64,000 bases of DNA. Source: Streptomyces coacervatus (GTDB lineage: Bacteria > Actinomycetota > Actinomycetes > Streptomycetales > Streptomycetaceae). The position numbers were made by a program, and so were the translations under genes. Where the stretch lies: the NCBI RefSeq assembly GCF_029223485.1, contig NZ_JARHTP010000033.1:16066-80065 (forward strand), read 5' to 3'. Below the pieces are notes generated by a model. The model searched no databases. It was not told the DNA's origin and saw only the letters and a list, made by a program, of their open reading frames with translations. Shown piece by piece: positions 8,783 through 17,213 of the stretch. Numbering within the stretch: the first letter of the stretch is position 1; every line of letters begins with the position of its first letter.

Positions 8783-8830
8783 CCCTGAAGGGGTGCGGGG
8801 CTGCATCGATATGCGGCTACCGCCGGCTAC
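8783..8830. repeat. Streptomyces-type palindromic intergenic repeat (copy A)
   Basis: CCCCTGAAGGGG followed by TGCGGGGCTGCATCGATATG and a GC-rich palindromic tail. This is a motif I know as frequent between Streptomyces genes. The stop codon of the GH32-type gene falls inside it (8827-8829), so the repeat may supply the last codons and the terminator. Confidence 0.55.
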
Positions 8831-10173
8831 CGCTGCAAGGGGCCGGGCCACACCGCCGACGCGTCGTCGCGGCCTGGGTCGGGCAGACGGACGGGGCGGA
8901 CCGGGATCGTGCGGGTGCGGTCATCGGAAAGCGCTGTCCACGGGGCAGTGCGGCCCGAGTAGCAAAGGGTGGTCAGCGCAAAGACGCCGTCGGCGTAGAC
9001 CTCGACGTACTCGCCGACGGTGAGGATCCGCAGGGCGGCGGCCGGTTCGGTCAGGACGGTCTCGTCGGTGCGCTCGCCGCCGGGTCCGGTGATCCAGAGG
9101 TTCTTGCCGTCGCAGCCGACGGCAAGAACCGGGCGGTCGTCGTCCAGACCGGTCCGCAGGGTGATCTCGATCCGTCCGGAGACGGGCACATCCCCGACCG
9201 CGTGCAGCGCGGGCTCCTCCGTCTCCTCGCCCAGCCACTCGTCCAGGCCGGGCCACCACTCCAGGCGTGGCGCCGAATCCTCCGGTACGACAAGGGACTT
9301 GGGCTGCGCGAGCATGCCCCGGCAGCGTTCGCCGGAGTCGGTGAGCCCGACCCGGCGGGGCGTGGTGTGCAGGACGACACGGGAGCCGTCCGGGGCGGTG
9401 ATGACGCGGGGTGCGTAGGAGCCGGTCGGGCCCAGCGGGCCGCGGCGGGTCCAGGGGCCGCGCAGCCGTGGTGCGGTCCACGCCTCGAAGCCGCGCGTCG
9501 AACCGATCGAGCCGAGCAGCAACCAGCTGCCGTCGTCGAGGCGTTCCAGGACCGGGCACTCCAACTCGTTGACGTCACCGGGTGAGATGAGCGGCGGCTG
9601 GACCGTCCAGTGCTCCAGGTCGTCCGAGGTCGCCCACGCGACACAGCCGCTGACCTCGACCGGCAGTGACGCGTCGGCGGCGCAGACGACCATGACCCAG
9701 CCGTCGGACTCGTCGTCGCGCACGACGAACGGGTCGCGCCAGCCCATGCGTTCACCGGTGCGGTACCAGCGGGCGTCCGCCTCCACGACCGGTCCGGTGC
9801 CGTGGCGTCGCCAGCCGGTGCCGTCGGTGCGGTCGGAGTACGCCAGCCCGACCGACTGCAGCGGCCAGCCGTCTGCCGTGAGGCCGCTCACGCCCGTGTA
9901 GAACATCGCCATGCCGTCGCCGTACGCGATGGGATGCATGGTCCACACGGCCTGCTGGTCGAAGCGGCCGGGCAGTCCGTTGCCGAAGGCCGTCCCCTCG
10001 GGCCGCCAGGCGACCAGGTCGGCGGAGGTGGCCCTGCCGTAGGAGGTCTCCATCCGCAGATGGTCGAACTCGGCCGTCCACGGACCCTGCAGATGCAGCA
10101 CGACGTAGCTGCCGTCGTCGTCGCGGAGCACGGCGAAGTCGTTCACGCAGAGGCCGGGCGGGGCGTATCGCAT
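8827..10173 (-). CDS. Glycoside hydrolase, family 32-like (beta-fructosidase type)
   Basis: 448 aa, intracellular (no signal peptide). The GH32 landmarks are present in order: an N-terminal VNDFAV segment in the place of the NDPNG nucleophile motif, GWRDPFVV (the RDP motif), and ELECPVLE (the EC motif with the acid/base Glu). The N-terminal five-blade propeller is followed from about residue 320 by a beta-sandwich (SGRIEITLRTGLDDDRPVLA...EVYADGVFALTTL). The expected reaction is hydrolysis of beta-fructosides such as sucrose or short fructans after import; clan GH-J relatives are the alternative. AGGAA lies 7 nt before the ATG. It is divergent from a LacI regulator and a sugar ABC importer, which supports a catabolic role. 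Confidence 0.82.
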   Translation of the reverse strand: MRYAPPGLCVNDFAVLRDDDGSYVVLHLQGPWTAEFDHLRMETSYGRATSADLVAWRPEGTAFGNGLPGRFDQQAVWTMHPIAYGDGMAMFYTGVSGLTADGWPLQSVGLAYSDRTDGTGWRRHGTGPVVEADARWYRTGERMGWRDPFVVRDDESDGWVMVVCAADASLPVEVSGCVAWATSDDLEHWTVQPPLISPGDVNELECPVLERLDDGSWLLLGSIGSTRGFEAWTAPRLRGPWTRRGPLGPTGSYAPRVITAPDGSRVVLHTTPRRVGLTDSGERCRGMLAQPKSLVVPEDSAPRLEWWPGLDEWLGEETEEPALHAVGDVPVSGRIEITLRTGLDDDRPVLAVGCDGKNLWITGPGGERTDETVLTEPAAALRILTVGEYVEVYADGVFALTTLCYSGRTAPWTALSDDRTRTIPVRPVRLPDPGRDDASAVWPGPLQR

Positions 10174-10221
10174 GCACAGTTCCTGTCGACTAAGCGGTCC
10201 CGGTGAAGCTCTGGTGCAGTA

Positions 10222-10268
10222 CCGCGCCCCCGTAAGGGGCGCGGGGAACTGCGCGACCAGCCCCCACC
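10222..10268. repeat. Streptomyces-type palindromic intergenic repeat (copy B)
   Basis: GCGCCCCC, loop GTAA, then GGGGCGC gives a tight hairpin, followed by GGGGAACTGCGCGACCAGCC. It is the same class as the element at 8783 and lies at the other end of the GH32-type gene. Confidence 0.6.
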
Positions 10269-10381
10269 GGCCCGCGGGTTAATCGCCGCCCTTCCTGCGG
10301 AGCACTCAGCAACGCTCAAACGCATGCGCTGACCAGTTCTCCAGAAGGTCCCGCTTGAGAATCGGCCCAAGTAAATATGAA

Positions 10382-10395
10382 CGCAAACGCTTGCG
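10382..10395. promoter_or_regulatory. Candidate LacI-family operator
   Basis: CGCAAACGCTTGCG has perfect outer arms (CGCAA and TTGCG) around ACGC, the form recognised by LacI-family proteins. It sits 74 bp before the lacI-type start and about 210 bp before the divergent GH32-type start, so it could control both. A second small palindrome, CGCATGCG, lies at 10321-10328. Confidence 0.7.
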
Positions 10396-10469
10396 CAACA
10401 GCATGGGCGGGTTTACGGTCTCGTCACCCCCAGATCACACCGACGTGAAACCGACGGGAGAAAAGCGCT

Positions 10470-11489
10470 GTGACCGTCAGCATCACCGATGTCGCCCGCG
10501 CCGCCGGAGTCTCGGCGTCCACCGTGTCCCGCGCACTGCGCGGCCGGCCGGGCGTCTCCGACGAGGTGCGCGCCCAGATCACGGCCGTCGCCGAGCAGCT
10601 CGGCTATACGGCGTCCCAGTCGGCGTCCAGCCTGGCCAGCGGGCGCACCTTCACCATCGGGGTCGTGGTCCCGTATGTGGGCCGCTGGTTCTTCGGCACC
10701 GTGCTGGACGCCGCCGAGCAGGTGTTCAGCGCGGCCGGGTACGACGTCCTGCTGTACAACCTGGGCTCGCCGGAGACCCGTAAGCGTTTCTTCGCCAGGA
10801 TGCCGGTCCGCAAGCGGGTGGACGCGGTGCTGTCACTGCTCATCCCCGACGAGGCGGAGTCCGCGGCGCTGCGTTCGCTGGGGGTGCCGCTGGCCAGCAC
10901 GGTCGGCGACGCCCGGCCCGGCTTCAGCGTGGTCGGCATCGACGACCGGGCCGGTGCCGAGAGCGCCGTACGGCATCTGGTGAACCTCGGCCACCGCCGG
11001 ATCGGCATGATCAGCGGGGCGAGCGGGCCGCTGCACTGGACGACGCCCGTCGAGCGCCGTCGCGGCTATCTGGGCGTACTCGCGGAGGCCGGGATCGCGC
11101 ACGACCCGGCCCTGGAGGCGGACGGTGACTACACCGTCGAGGGCGGCGAGCGGGCGATGACCGAGCTGCTGGCGGCCTCCCGGCCGCCGACGGCCGTGTT
11201 CGCGCAGTCCGACGAGATGGCGATGGGTGCGCTGCGCGCCCTGCGGCGGCACCGGCTGAAGGTGCCGGACGACGTGTCCGTCATCGGCTTCGACGATCAC
11301 GAACTCGCCGATGTGATCGGGCTGACCACCGTCGCCCAGCCGGTCGCCGGGCAGGGCGCCGAGGCCGCCCGGCTGCTGCTGCACCAGCTCGACGAGCCGG
11401 ACGCCGAGCGGCCCGGACACGTCCGGATGCCCATCCGTCTCGTCCTGCGCGAGACCACCGCACCGCCGCGCCCGCGCGGACCCCAGTGA
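10470..11489 (+). CDS. LacI-family transcriptional regulator
   Basis: 339 aa, GTG start with GGGAG upstream. The N-terminal HTH is textbook LacI (SITDVARAAGVSASTVSRAL, then a hinge helix region ending LGYTASQSASSLASG). It is followed by a periplasmic-binding-protein-like effector domain (FTIGVVVPYVGRWF, DAVLSLLIP, MGALRALRRHRLKVPDDVSVIGFDDHELAD). It probably represses the divergent glycosidase gene and the downstream importer genes until a sugar binds. The candidate operator at 10382-10395 lies in the shared upstream region. The gap to the importer (76 bp) contains a 12-bp direct repeat, so expression could be joint or separate. Confidence 0.93.
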   Translation: MTVSITDVARAAGVSASTVSRALRGRPGVSDEVRAQITAVAEQLGYTASQSASSLASGRTFTIGVVVPYVGRWFFGTVLDAAEQVFSAAGYDVLLYNLGSPETRKRFFARMPVRKRVDAVLSLLIPDEAESAALRSLGVPLASTVGDARPGFSVVGIDDRAGAESAVRHLVNLGHRRIGMISGASGPLHWTTPVERRRGYLGVLAEAGIAHDPALEADGDYTVEGGERAMTELLAASRPPTAVFAQSDEMAMGALRALRRHRLKVPDDVSVIGFDDHELADVIGLTTVAQPVAGQGAEAARLLLHQLDEPDAERPGHVRMPIRLVLRETTAPPRPRGPQ

Positions 11490-11500
11490 CCCTCCCCCAT

Positions 11501-11524
11501 GCCGGAAAGCACGCCGGAAAGCAC
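11501..11524 (+). repeat. 12-bp perfect tandem direct repeat
   Basis: GCCGGAAAGCAC occurs twice back to back between the regulator and the binding-protein gene. Its meaning is unknown; it could be a slippage product or a protein site. Confidence 0.8.
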
Positions 11525-11565
11525 CAGCGCACCACGAACCCTCGCACCGCACGGAGGCAGGAACC

Positions 11566-12921
11566 ATGAGCTCGACCAACAGCCCGACCAGCAGAAGGCA
11601 CCGCCGCACGGCCTGTACGGCGCTGGCGCTCGTGCTGCCCCTCGCGGCCCTGGCCGCGTGCGGCGGCGGCAGCGGCGGTGACACCTCCGCCGCGGCGGGC
11701 AGCGGCAAGGGCACGATCAAGGTCTGGGCCCACCAGGGTCAGACGAGCGAGGACGCCGCGCTGCAGAGCGCGGTGAAGTCCTTCAACTCCTCCCAGGACA
11801 AGATCAAGGTCGAGCTGAAGCTGATACCCGGCAACGACTACACCAAGACCATCACCGCCACCGACGCCTCCCAGCTGCCGGACGTGATGGAGTTCGACGG
11901 CCCGACCATGGCGAGCTTCGTCTACAACAAGAAGCTCGCCGCGATCGACGACTACGTCTCGTCGAAGACGCTGGCCAACGCCACCGCCGCGAGCAAGGCG
12001 CAGGGCGAGATCAGCGGCAAGCACTACGGCCTGGGCATGTACGACTCGGGCCTCGGCATCTACGGCAACAAGAAGCTGCTGGACGCGGCCGGTGTGAAGT
12101 ACCCGAAGGGCCTGTCCGACGACTGGACGGCGGACGAGTTCAGCGCCGCGCTGAAGGCGCTCAAGGCAAAGGACTCCGACGGCAAGACCCTCGACCTCCA
12201 GGAGAACAACGGCCTCGCCACCGAGTGGGGCACCTACGGCTTCTCCCCGGTCGTCTGGTCGGCCGGCGGCGCCCTGCTGAAGGACGGCAAGGCCGAGGGC
12301 GCCCTCGACTCCCCGGCCGTGGTGAAGGCGATGAAGACCGTCCAGTCCTGGAAGACGTATGTCGACGCCAACACCGACGGCAACGCCTTCGCCAAGGGCC
12401 GCGTCGCGCTGAGCTGGGTCGGCCACTGGATGTACCCCGCCTACAGCAAGGCCCTCGGCAAGGACCTTGTCGTGCTGCCGCTGCCCGACTTCGGCAACGG
12501 GCCCAAGACCGGCCAGGGCTCCTGGGCCTGGGGGATCGGCGCGGGTTCGAAGAACGGCAAGGCCGCCGGCGCGTTCCTCGACTACCTCCTGAACGACACC
12601 AACGTCACCGCGATGACGACGGCGAACGGCGCCCCGCCCGCCACGAAGTCCGCGCTCGCCGCCAGCCCCCTGTACAAGCAGGGCGGCCCGCTCCAGCTCT
12701 ACGCCGACCAGCTCGCCAAGCCGTGCGGCGACAGCACCATCACCAAGTCCTGCGTCGCCGTGACCCGCCCGGTCACCGCCGGATACCCCACGGTCACCGC
12801 CAAGTTCGGCGAGGCCCTGAACTCGATCTACGGCGGCACCGACCCGAAGAGCGCCCTGGCGAAGGCCGCCCGCGCCATCGACCAGGACTTCTCCGACAAC
12901 GCCGGTTACAAGATCCAGTAA
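11566..12921 (+). CDS. Sugar ABC transporter substrate-binding lipoprotein (CUT1 type)
   Basis: 451 aa. Signal peptide with the lipobox LAALAAC, Cys near residue 33, followed by a Gly/Ser linker. The mature part is a MalE-type solute-binding protein (IKVWAHQGQTSEDAALQSAV, then WAWGIGAGSKNGKAAGAFLD, and the typical C-terminal EALNSIYGGTDPKSALAKAA). It captures the sugar outside the membrane and delivers it to the two permeases encoded next. AGGA lies 6 nt before the ATG. A strong hairpin separates it from the permease genes, as in mal operons where the binding protein is made in excess. Fructan or sucrose-like ligands are inferred from the GH32-type neighbour. Confidence 0.92.
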   Translation: MSSTNSPTSRRHRRTACTALALVLPLAALAACGGGSGGDTSAAAGSGKGTIKVWAHQGQTSEDAALQSAVKSFNSSQDKIKVELKLIPGNDYTKTITATDASQLPDVMEFDGPTMASFVYNKKLAAIDDYVSSKTLANATAASKAQGEISGKHYGLGMYDSGLGIYGNKKLLDAAGVKYPKGLSDDWTADEFSAALKALKAKDSDGKTLDLQENNGLATEWGTYGFSPVVWSAGGALLKDGKAEGALDSPAVVKAMKTVQSWKTYVDANTDGNAFAKGRVALSWVGHWMYPAYSKALGKDLVVLPLPDFGNGPKTGQGSWAWGIGAGSKNGKAAGAFLDYLLNDTNVTAMTTANGAPPATKSALAASPLYKQGGPLQLYADQLAKPCGDSTITKSCVAVTRPVTAGYPTVTAKFGEALNSIYGGTDPKSALAKAARAIDQDFSDNAGYKIQ

Positions 12922-12944
12922 CCCGGTAATCCAGTAGGACGCTT

Positions 12945-12988
12945 CGGCCGGGGGCGGGTGCATGCACGCCGGCGCCCGCCCCGGCCGG
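12945..12988 (+). promoter_or_regulatory. Intercistronic hairpin between binding protein and permease
   Basis: A roughly 17-bp GC-rich imperfect stem (12945-12961 with 12971-12988) around a short loop. Such hairpins stabilise the upstream message or attenuate read-through in binding-protein-dependent operons. The permease GTG is 13 nt further on. Confidence 0.55.
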
Positions 12989-13001
12989 GAACAGGACCCC
13001 C

Positions 13002-13994
13002 GTGAAGACCGTGGAACCCGCGCACGCAGCGCCCTCCCGCACACAGGACGGCCCGCCGCCCGTGACCTCTGTGAAGCCGGCGCGTCCAGGGCCCAGGAAC
13101 CGCGACTGGCTGCACGGACTGCTCATGTCCACGCCCGCCGTCGCCGGGCTCGTCGCCTTCGTCGGCATCCCGTTCGGCTACGCCGTCGTCCTCTCCTTCT
13201 ACAACGTGCGCCTCGGCTCCCCGCTGGCGCCCACGTTCTTCGGCATCGAGCAGTACCGTCGGCTGTTCACCGACCCGGACCTGTCGGGCCCCTTCCTGCG
13301 GGCGCTGCTGAACAACCTGACCTTCGCCGTGGTCGTCGTACCGCTCCAGACGGGCCTGGCACTGGCGCTCGCGATCCTGCTCAACCGCAAGCTCAAGGCG
13401 ATCGGCGTGTTCCGGTCCCTCTTCTTCATGCCGGTCGTCTTCCCGATGACGCTGGTCGCCGTCATCTGGCGCCTCATCCTCGCCCGCAGCGACCAGGGCC
13501 TGCTCAACTCCGCGCTGCACGCGGTGAGTTTCGGCAACTGGGGCGCCTTCGACTGGCTCGGCGACGGCGCCACCGCGATGGCCTCGGTCATCGTGCTGTC
13601 GGTGTGGCAGGGCGTCGGCTTCCAGATGGTGATCCTGCTGGCCGGCCTGCAGCAGATACCCGGCGAGCTCTACGAGGCCGCCGAGCTCGACCGCGCGAGT
13701 CGCGGGCAGCAGTTCCGCCACGTCACCCTGCCCGGCATCCGCGGCACGCTCGTCTTCGTCGCCATGCTGACGTCGGTGCTGTCCTTCCGCGTCTTCGACC
13801 AGGTGTACGTCCTCATCCACGGCGGCGGTCTCGACGAGGACGCCGCCCGCACGGTGATGTACCAGGCCGTCACCACCGCCTTCGACCAGAACAACATCGG
13901 CCAGGCGTCCGCGATCACCGTCGTCTTCTTCCTGATCGTCGTCGCCCTGACCCTCATCCAGCGCCGCGTCGTCCGGCCCGGCAACGAGGACTGA
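13002..13994 (+). CDS. Sugar ABC transporter permease (MalF type)
   Basis: 330 aa, GTG start with AGGA upstream. After a polar N-terminal tail there are about six membrane segments, beginning LLMSTPAVAGLVAFVGIPFG. The EAA loop that docks the ATPase is clear (ELYEAAELDRASRGQQFRHV, then LPGIRG). It forms the membrane channel with the MalG-type protein encoded 8 bp downstream. No ATPase gene occurs in the cluster; in Streptomyces several CUT1 importers share the ATPase MsiK, so that is the likely partner (established for the genus, inferred here). Confidence 0.92.
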   Translation: MKTVEPAHAAPSRTQDGPPPVTSVKPARPGPRNRDWLHGLLMSTPAVAGLVAFVGIPFGYAVVLSFYNVRLGSPLAPTFFGIEQYRRLFTDPDLSGPFLRALLNNLTFAVVVVPLQTGLALALAILLNRKLKAIGVFRSLFFMPVVFPMTLVAVIWRLILARSDQGLLNSALHAVSFGNWGAFDWLGDGATAMASVIVLSVWQGVGFQMVILLAGLQQIPGELYEAAELDRASRGQQFRHVTLPGIRGTLVFVAMLTSVLSFRVFDQVYVLIHGGGLDEDAARTVMYQAVTTAFDQNNIGQASAITVVFFLIVVALTLIQRRVVRPGNED

Positions 13995-14002
13995 CACCGA
14001 CC

Positions 14003-14845
14003 ATGGCCACGACCCGCGTCCCCCTGCGCCGCGCCGCCGACTACACCGTCCTCGGCGTCCTGGCATTCATCTTCGTACTCCCCGTCCTGTACCTGCTCCT
14101 GGGCAGCCTCAAGCCCTCCGACGAGGTACTGAACGGCCTGACCGGCTTCCTCCCCACCCACCTGACGTTCGCCAACTACGCGCACGTCCTCGACGCCCTG
14201 AACTCCGACAGCACCGGCTACTTCTGGCGCTTCATGGGCATCTCGCTGCTCGTCGCGTTCGTGGTCGTGACGGGCGGGCTGTTCGTCAACTCGATGGCGG
14301 CGTACGGCATGTCACGGCTGAAGTGGCGGGGCCGGGAGGCCGTCTTCACTCTCGTCCTGCTGCTGATGCTGGTGCCGTTCGAGTCGGTGGCGGTGCCGCT
14401 GTTCTACATGTTCAACGGCCAGCGCAACACGGTCTTCATCCAGGCGGTCCCGTTCATCGCCAACGCCTTCTCGGTCTACCAGTTCCACACGTTCTTCGGG
14501 AAGATCCCGCCGAGCATCGAGGAGGCCGCCCGCCTCGACGGCGCCGGGCCCTGGCGCACCTTCTTCGCGATCATCGTCCCGATGTCGAAGCCGGCGTTCG
14601 CCTCGGTCGCCATCCTCACCTTCCTCACCCAGTGGGGCTCGTTCCTGTGGCCGGTCCTGATGGTCTCCGACCCGTCAGTCCGTCCGCTCCCCCTGGAGAT
14701 GAGCGTCTTCCAGGGCCAGCAGCCCCCGGACTGGGGCCAGATCCTCGCCTTCGGCGTCCTGCTGGTCCTGCCTGTCCTGGTCGTCTTCGCCTTCTTCCAG
14801 CGCTGGTTCGTCCAAGGCGTCGCGAGCTCCGCGGTCAAGGGGTGA
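14003..14845 (+). CDS. Sugar ABC transporter permease (MalG type)
   Basis: 280 aa; ATG 14003 is chosen because it follows the MalF stop by 8 bp and gives a normal N-terminus (TTRVPLRRAADYTVLGVLAF). The frame is open upstream but that is antisense-type text. It has six membrane segments and the EAA motif (EEAARLDGAGPWRTFFAIIV). It is the last gene of the lacI-importer transcript. A 7-bp hairpin (14841-14858) overlaps its stop codon, and the next gene is convergent. Confidence 0.92.
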   Translation: MATTRVPLRRAADYTVLGVLAFIFVLPVLYLLLGSLKPSDEVLNGLTGFLPTHLTFANYAHVLDALNSDSTGYFWRFMGISLLVAFVVVTGGLFVNSMAAYGMSRLKWRGREAVFTLVLLLMLVPFESVAVPLFYMFNGQRNTVFIQAVPFIANAFSVYQFHTFFGKIPPSIEEAARLDGAGPWRTFFAIIVPMSKPAFASVAILTFLTQWGSFLWPVLMVSDPSVRPLPLEMSVFQGQQPPDWGQILAFGVLLVLPVLVVFAFFQRWFVQGVASSAVKG

Positions 14846-14884
14846 GCACCTGCTCACCGGCTCCGAGCACCAGGAACGGCGGCG

Positions 14885-16324
14885 TCACTCCCCGGCACCC
14901 GCCCCGCTGCCCGGCACCCCGCCCACCGTGAACCCGATCACCGCTCCGCCCCCGTCCCGCTGCAGCGCGAACGGCGCACCGCCGTGCGCCATCGCGACCT
15001 CCCGCACGATCGACAGGCCCAGCCCGGAACCGGGCAGGGAGCGGGCGTCGGCCGCGCGGTAGAAGCGGTCGAAGATGCGGATCAGGTCGGTGTCGGCGAT
15101 TCCGGGGCCGCGATCGAGGATCTCGACACGGACCGTGCCGGGCCGGGCGGGCCCGAAGACGGCGATCTCGATGGGCCCGGTGCCGTCACGGTCGAACTTG
15201 GCCGCGTTCTCGACAAGGTTGGAGATCGCGCGCTGGAGCATTCCGGGGCGGCCGTCGGTCGTCGTGTCGCCGCTCACGCGGACCGTGACCTCCCGTCCGC
15301 TGCGGCGCCGGGCGAGCCCCGCGACGTCCTCGGCGATGTCCGCGAGGTCGACCCGCTGCGGCGGCTCGGTGTCGGACTGCCCGGCCGCCAGGTCCACCAG
15401 CTCATTGACCAGGTCGGTCAGTTCGCGCGCCTCCTGGCTCAGGTCCGCGACCAGGTCGTCGCGGGTGGCCGGGGGGAGTTCGTCGATCCGGCGCAGCAGG
15501 GAGATGTTCGTACGGAGCGAGGTGAGCGGCGTACGGAGTTCATGGCCCGCGTCCTGGACCAGGCGGCGCTGGTCCTCCTCCGACTGGGCGAGGCGGCCCA
15601 GCATCCGGTCGAAGGCACGGCCGAGGCGGCCCACCTCGTCGTAGCCGGTGACGGGCACCTCGATGCCGAGCCGCCGGGTGCGGGCGACGTCCTCCGCGGC
15701 CGAGGTCAGGATGATCAGCCGGCGGGTGATGCGCCGCGCCAGCCACCAGCCGAACAGGCCCGCGGCGGTGACGACCGCGGCCATCAGGATCAGCGTCCGC
15801 TGCTGCAGCGCCCGCAGCAGATCCTCGGTGTCGGAGAACTCCTGCGCGACCTGCACCGCGCCTCGCTTGCCGCCGAGGGAGACGGTCGCGATGCGGTAGA
15901 CGTCCGCGTCGACGCTGACGTCCTTGTGCTCCTCCGTCTTGCCCGAGACCTCGTCGGCCGCGACCGCCCGGTCGTGGCGCGTCACGGGCAGCCCCGGGCT
16001 GCCGGCGTCGACGACCTTGCCGTCCGGCCCCAGCACCTGCACATCCGTGCGCGCGGGCCGCACGATGTCGTGGCCCGGTGCCGAGGAGGAGAAGTCGTCC
16101 GTCGTCATCCGGTGCTGGCGCACCTCGTCGACCAGGTCCTGCACGACCTGGTCGAACACGGACTCCTGGTCCACCCGGACCAGCCGGGCCGCGGCGCTGT
16201 ACGACAGCACACCGACCAGCAGCGTGACGGCCGCGGTGACCGCCGCGAACGACACCGCGAACGTGGTGCGCAGGGAGACCAGCCCGGGCCGCCGTCTGGC
16301 CAGCAGCCGCCTGAGCCGGCTCAC
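14885..16324 (-). CDS. Two-component sensor histidine kinase
   Basis: 479 aa, GTG start directly abutting the stop codon of the response regulator gene (no gap). Topology: membrane segment about 21-43, an extracytoplasmic sensor domain of about 130 residues, a second membrane segment about 177-197, HAMP (about 195-250), the HisKA phospho-acceptor His261 in DAGHELRTPLTSL, and an ATPase domain with the N box (SNLVENAAKF, Asn373) and G boxes (DRGPGIAD, GSGLGLSIV). The order and lengths resemble MprB-type envelope-stress kinases. The signal is unknown. It phosphorylates the partner regulator. Confidence 0.93.
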   Translation of the reverse strand: MSRLRRLLARRRPGLVSLRTTFAVSFAAVTAAVTLLVGVLSYSAAARLVRVDQESVFDQVVQDLVDEVRQHRMTTDDFSSSAPGHDIVRPARTDVQVLGPDGKVVDAGSPGLPVTRHDRAVAADEVSGKTEEHKDVSVDADVYRIATVSLGGKRGAVQVAQEFSDTEDLLRALQQRTLILMAAVVTAAGLFGWWLARRITRRLIILTSAAEDVARTRRLGIEVPVTGYDEVGRLGRAFDRMLGRLAQSEEDQRRLVQDAGHELRTPLTSLRTNISLLRRIDELPPATRDDLVADLSQEARELTDLVNELVDLAAGQSDTEPPQRVDLADIAEDVAGLARRRSGREVTVRVSGDTTTDGRPGMLQRAISNLVENAAKFDRDGTGPIEIAVFGPARPGTVRVEILDRGPGIADTDLIRIFDRFYRAADARSLPGSGLGLSIVREVAMAHGGAPFALQRDGGGAVIGFTVGGVPGSGAGAGE

Positions 16325-17044
16325 TCAGTCCTCCCGCAGCACGTAACCCACACCGCGCACCGTGTGGATCAGGGCCGGAGTGCCCGGCTCGTCGAGCTTG
16401 CGGCGCAGATAGCCGACGTACACGGCGAGGTTCTTGGAGCCAGGCCCGAAGTCATAGCCCCAGATACGGTCGTAGATGGTCGAGTGATCAAGAACAATTC
16501 CGGCATTCCGCACGAGCAGCTCCAGCAGCTCGAACTCGGTGCGTGTCAGCTCCAGCTCGCGGTCGCCGCGCCAGGCGCGCCGCGCCTGCACGTCCATGCG
16601 CAGTCCGGCGGCCTCGATCTGCCGGTCGGAGGCCGGCGGCGGCTCCTTCGGCACGTCGGCCACGGCCCCGGTGTCCGGGCTGGTCCGGCGCAGCAGCGCG
16701 CGCAGCCGCGCGAAGACCTCCTCGACGTCGAACGGCTTGACCACGTAGTCGTCGGCGCCCGCGTCCAGGCCCGCGATACGGTCCGCCGTCTCGACGAGCG
16801 CGGTGAGCATGAGGATCGGCGTGCGGTCGCCCTCGGCGCGCAGCACCCGGCAGACCTGGAGGCCGTCGATGCCGGGCATCATCACGTCCAGCAGGAGCAC
16901 GTCCGGCGGGGTCTTGTGGGCCTGCGCCAGCGCCTCGACGCCGTCGGCGACCGCGGTGACCTGGTAGCCCTCCAAGCTCAGGGCCCGTTCCAGGGCATGA
17001 CGGATGGCGCGGTCGTCTTCGGCGAGCAGCACAGTCTGGGGCAC
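16325..17044 (-). CDS. OmpR/PhoB-family response regulator
   Basis: 239 aa, GTG start. Receiver domain with acidic pocket Glu9-Asp10-Asp11, phospho-acceptor Asp53 in LLLDVMMPG, and Lys103 in VVKPF. A winged-helix DNA-binding domain follows from about residue 145 (ELELTRTEFELLELLVRNAG...YVGYLRRKLDEPGTPALIHT). It is first in a two-gene operon with the kinase. The pair resembles MprA/MprB. No target sites could be assigned. Confidence 0.93.
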   Translation of the reverse strand: MPQTVLLAEDDRAIRHALERALSLEGYQVTAVADGVEALAQAHKTPPDVLLLDVMMPGIDGLQVCRVLRAEGDRTPILMLTALVETADRIAGLDAGADDYVVKPFDVEEVFARLRALLRRTSPDTGAVADVPKEPPPASDRQIEAAGLRMDVQARRAWRGDRELELTRTEFELLELLVRNAGIVLDHSTIYDRIWGYDFGPGSKNLAVYVGYLRRKLDEPGTPALIHTVRGVGYVLRED

Positions 17045-17213
17045 GCACCCAGTGTGCCAAGGCCTCCTCCGGTTCAGCCGAGTCGGCCGGGCTACGATCA
17101 GCCTTTTTACCTCGCTCTCACCGTCACAGAGGCAACCGGAGACGTACGCCTACCGTCTTCTCACCTAGGCCGTCGCTCCCGTAGCCGCGCCCCGCGCGTT
17201 CCGCCGACTGTCA

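Noticed and set aside
12906..14066. A 386-residue minus-strand frame
   Set aside because: Antisense to the ABC permease genes, with repetitive Glu/Gly/Asp text.
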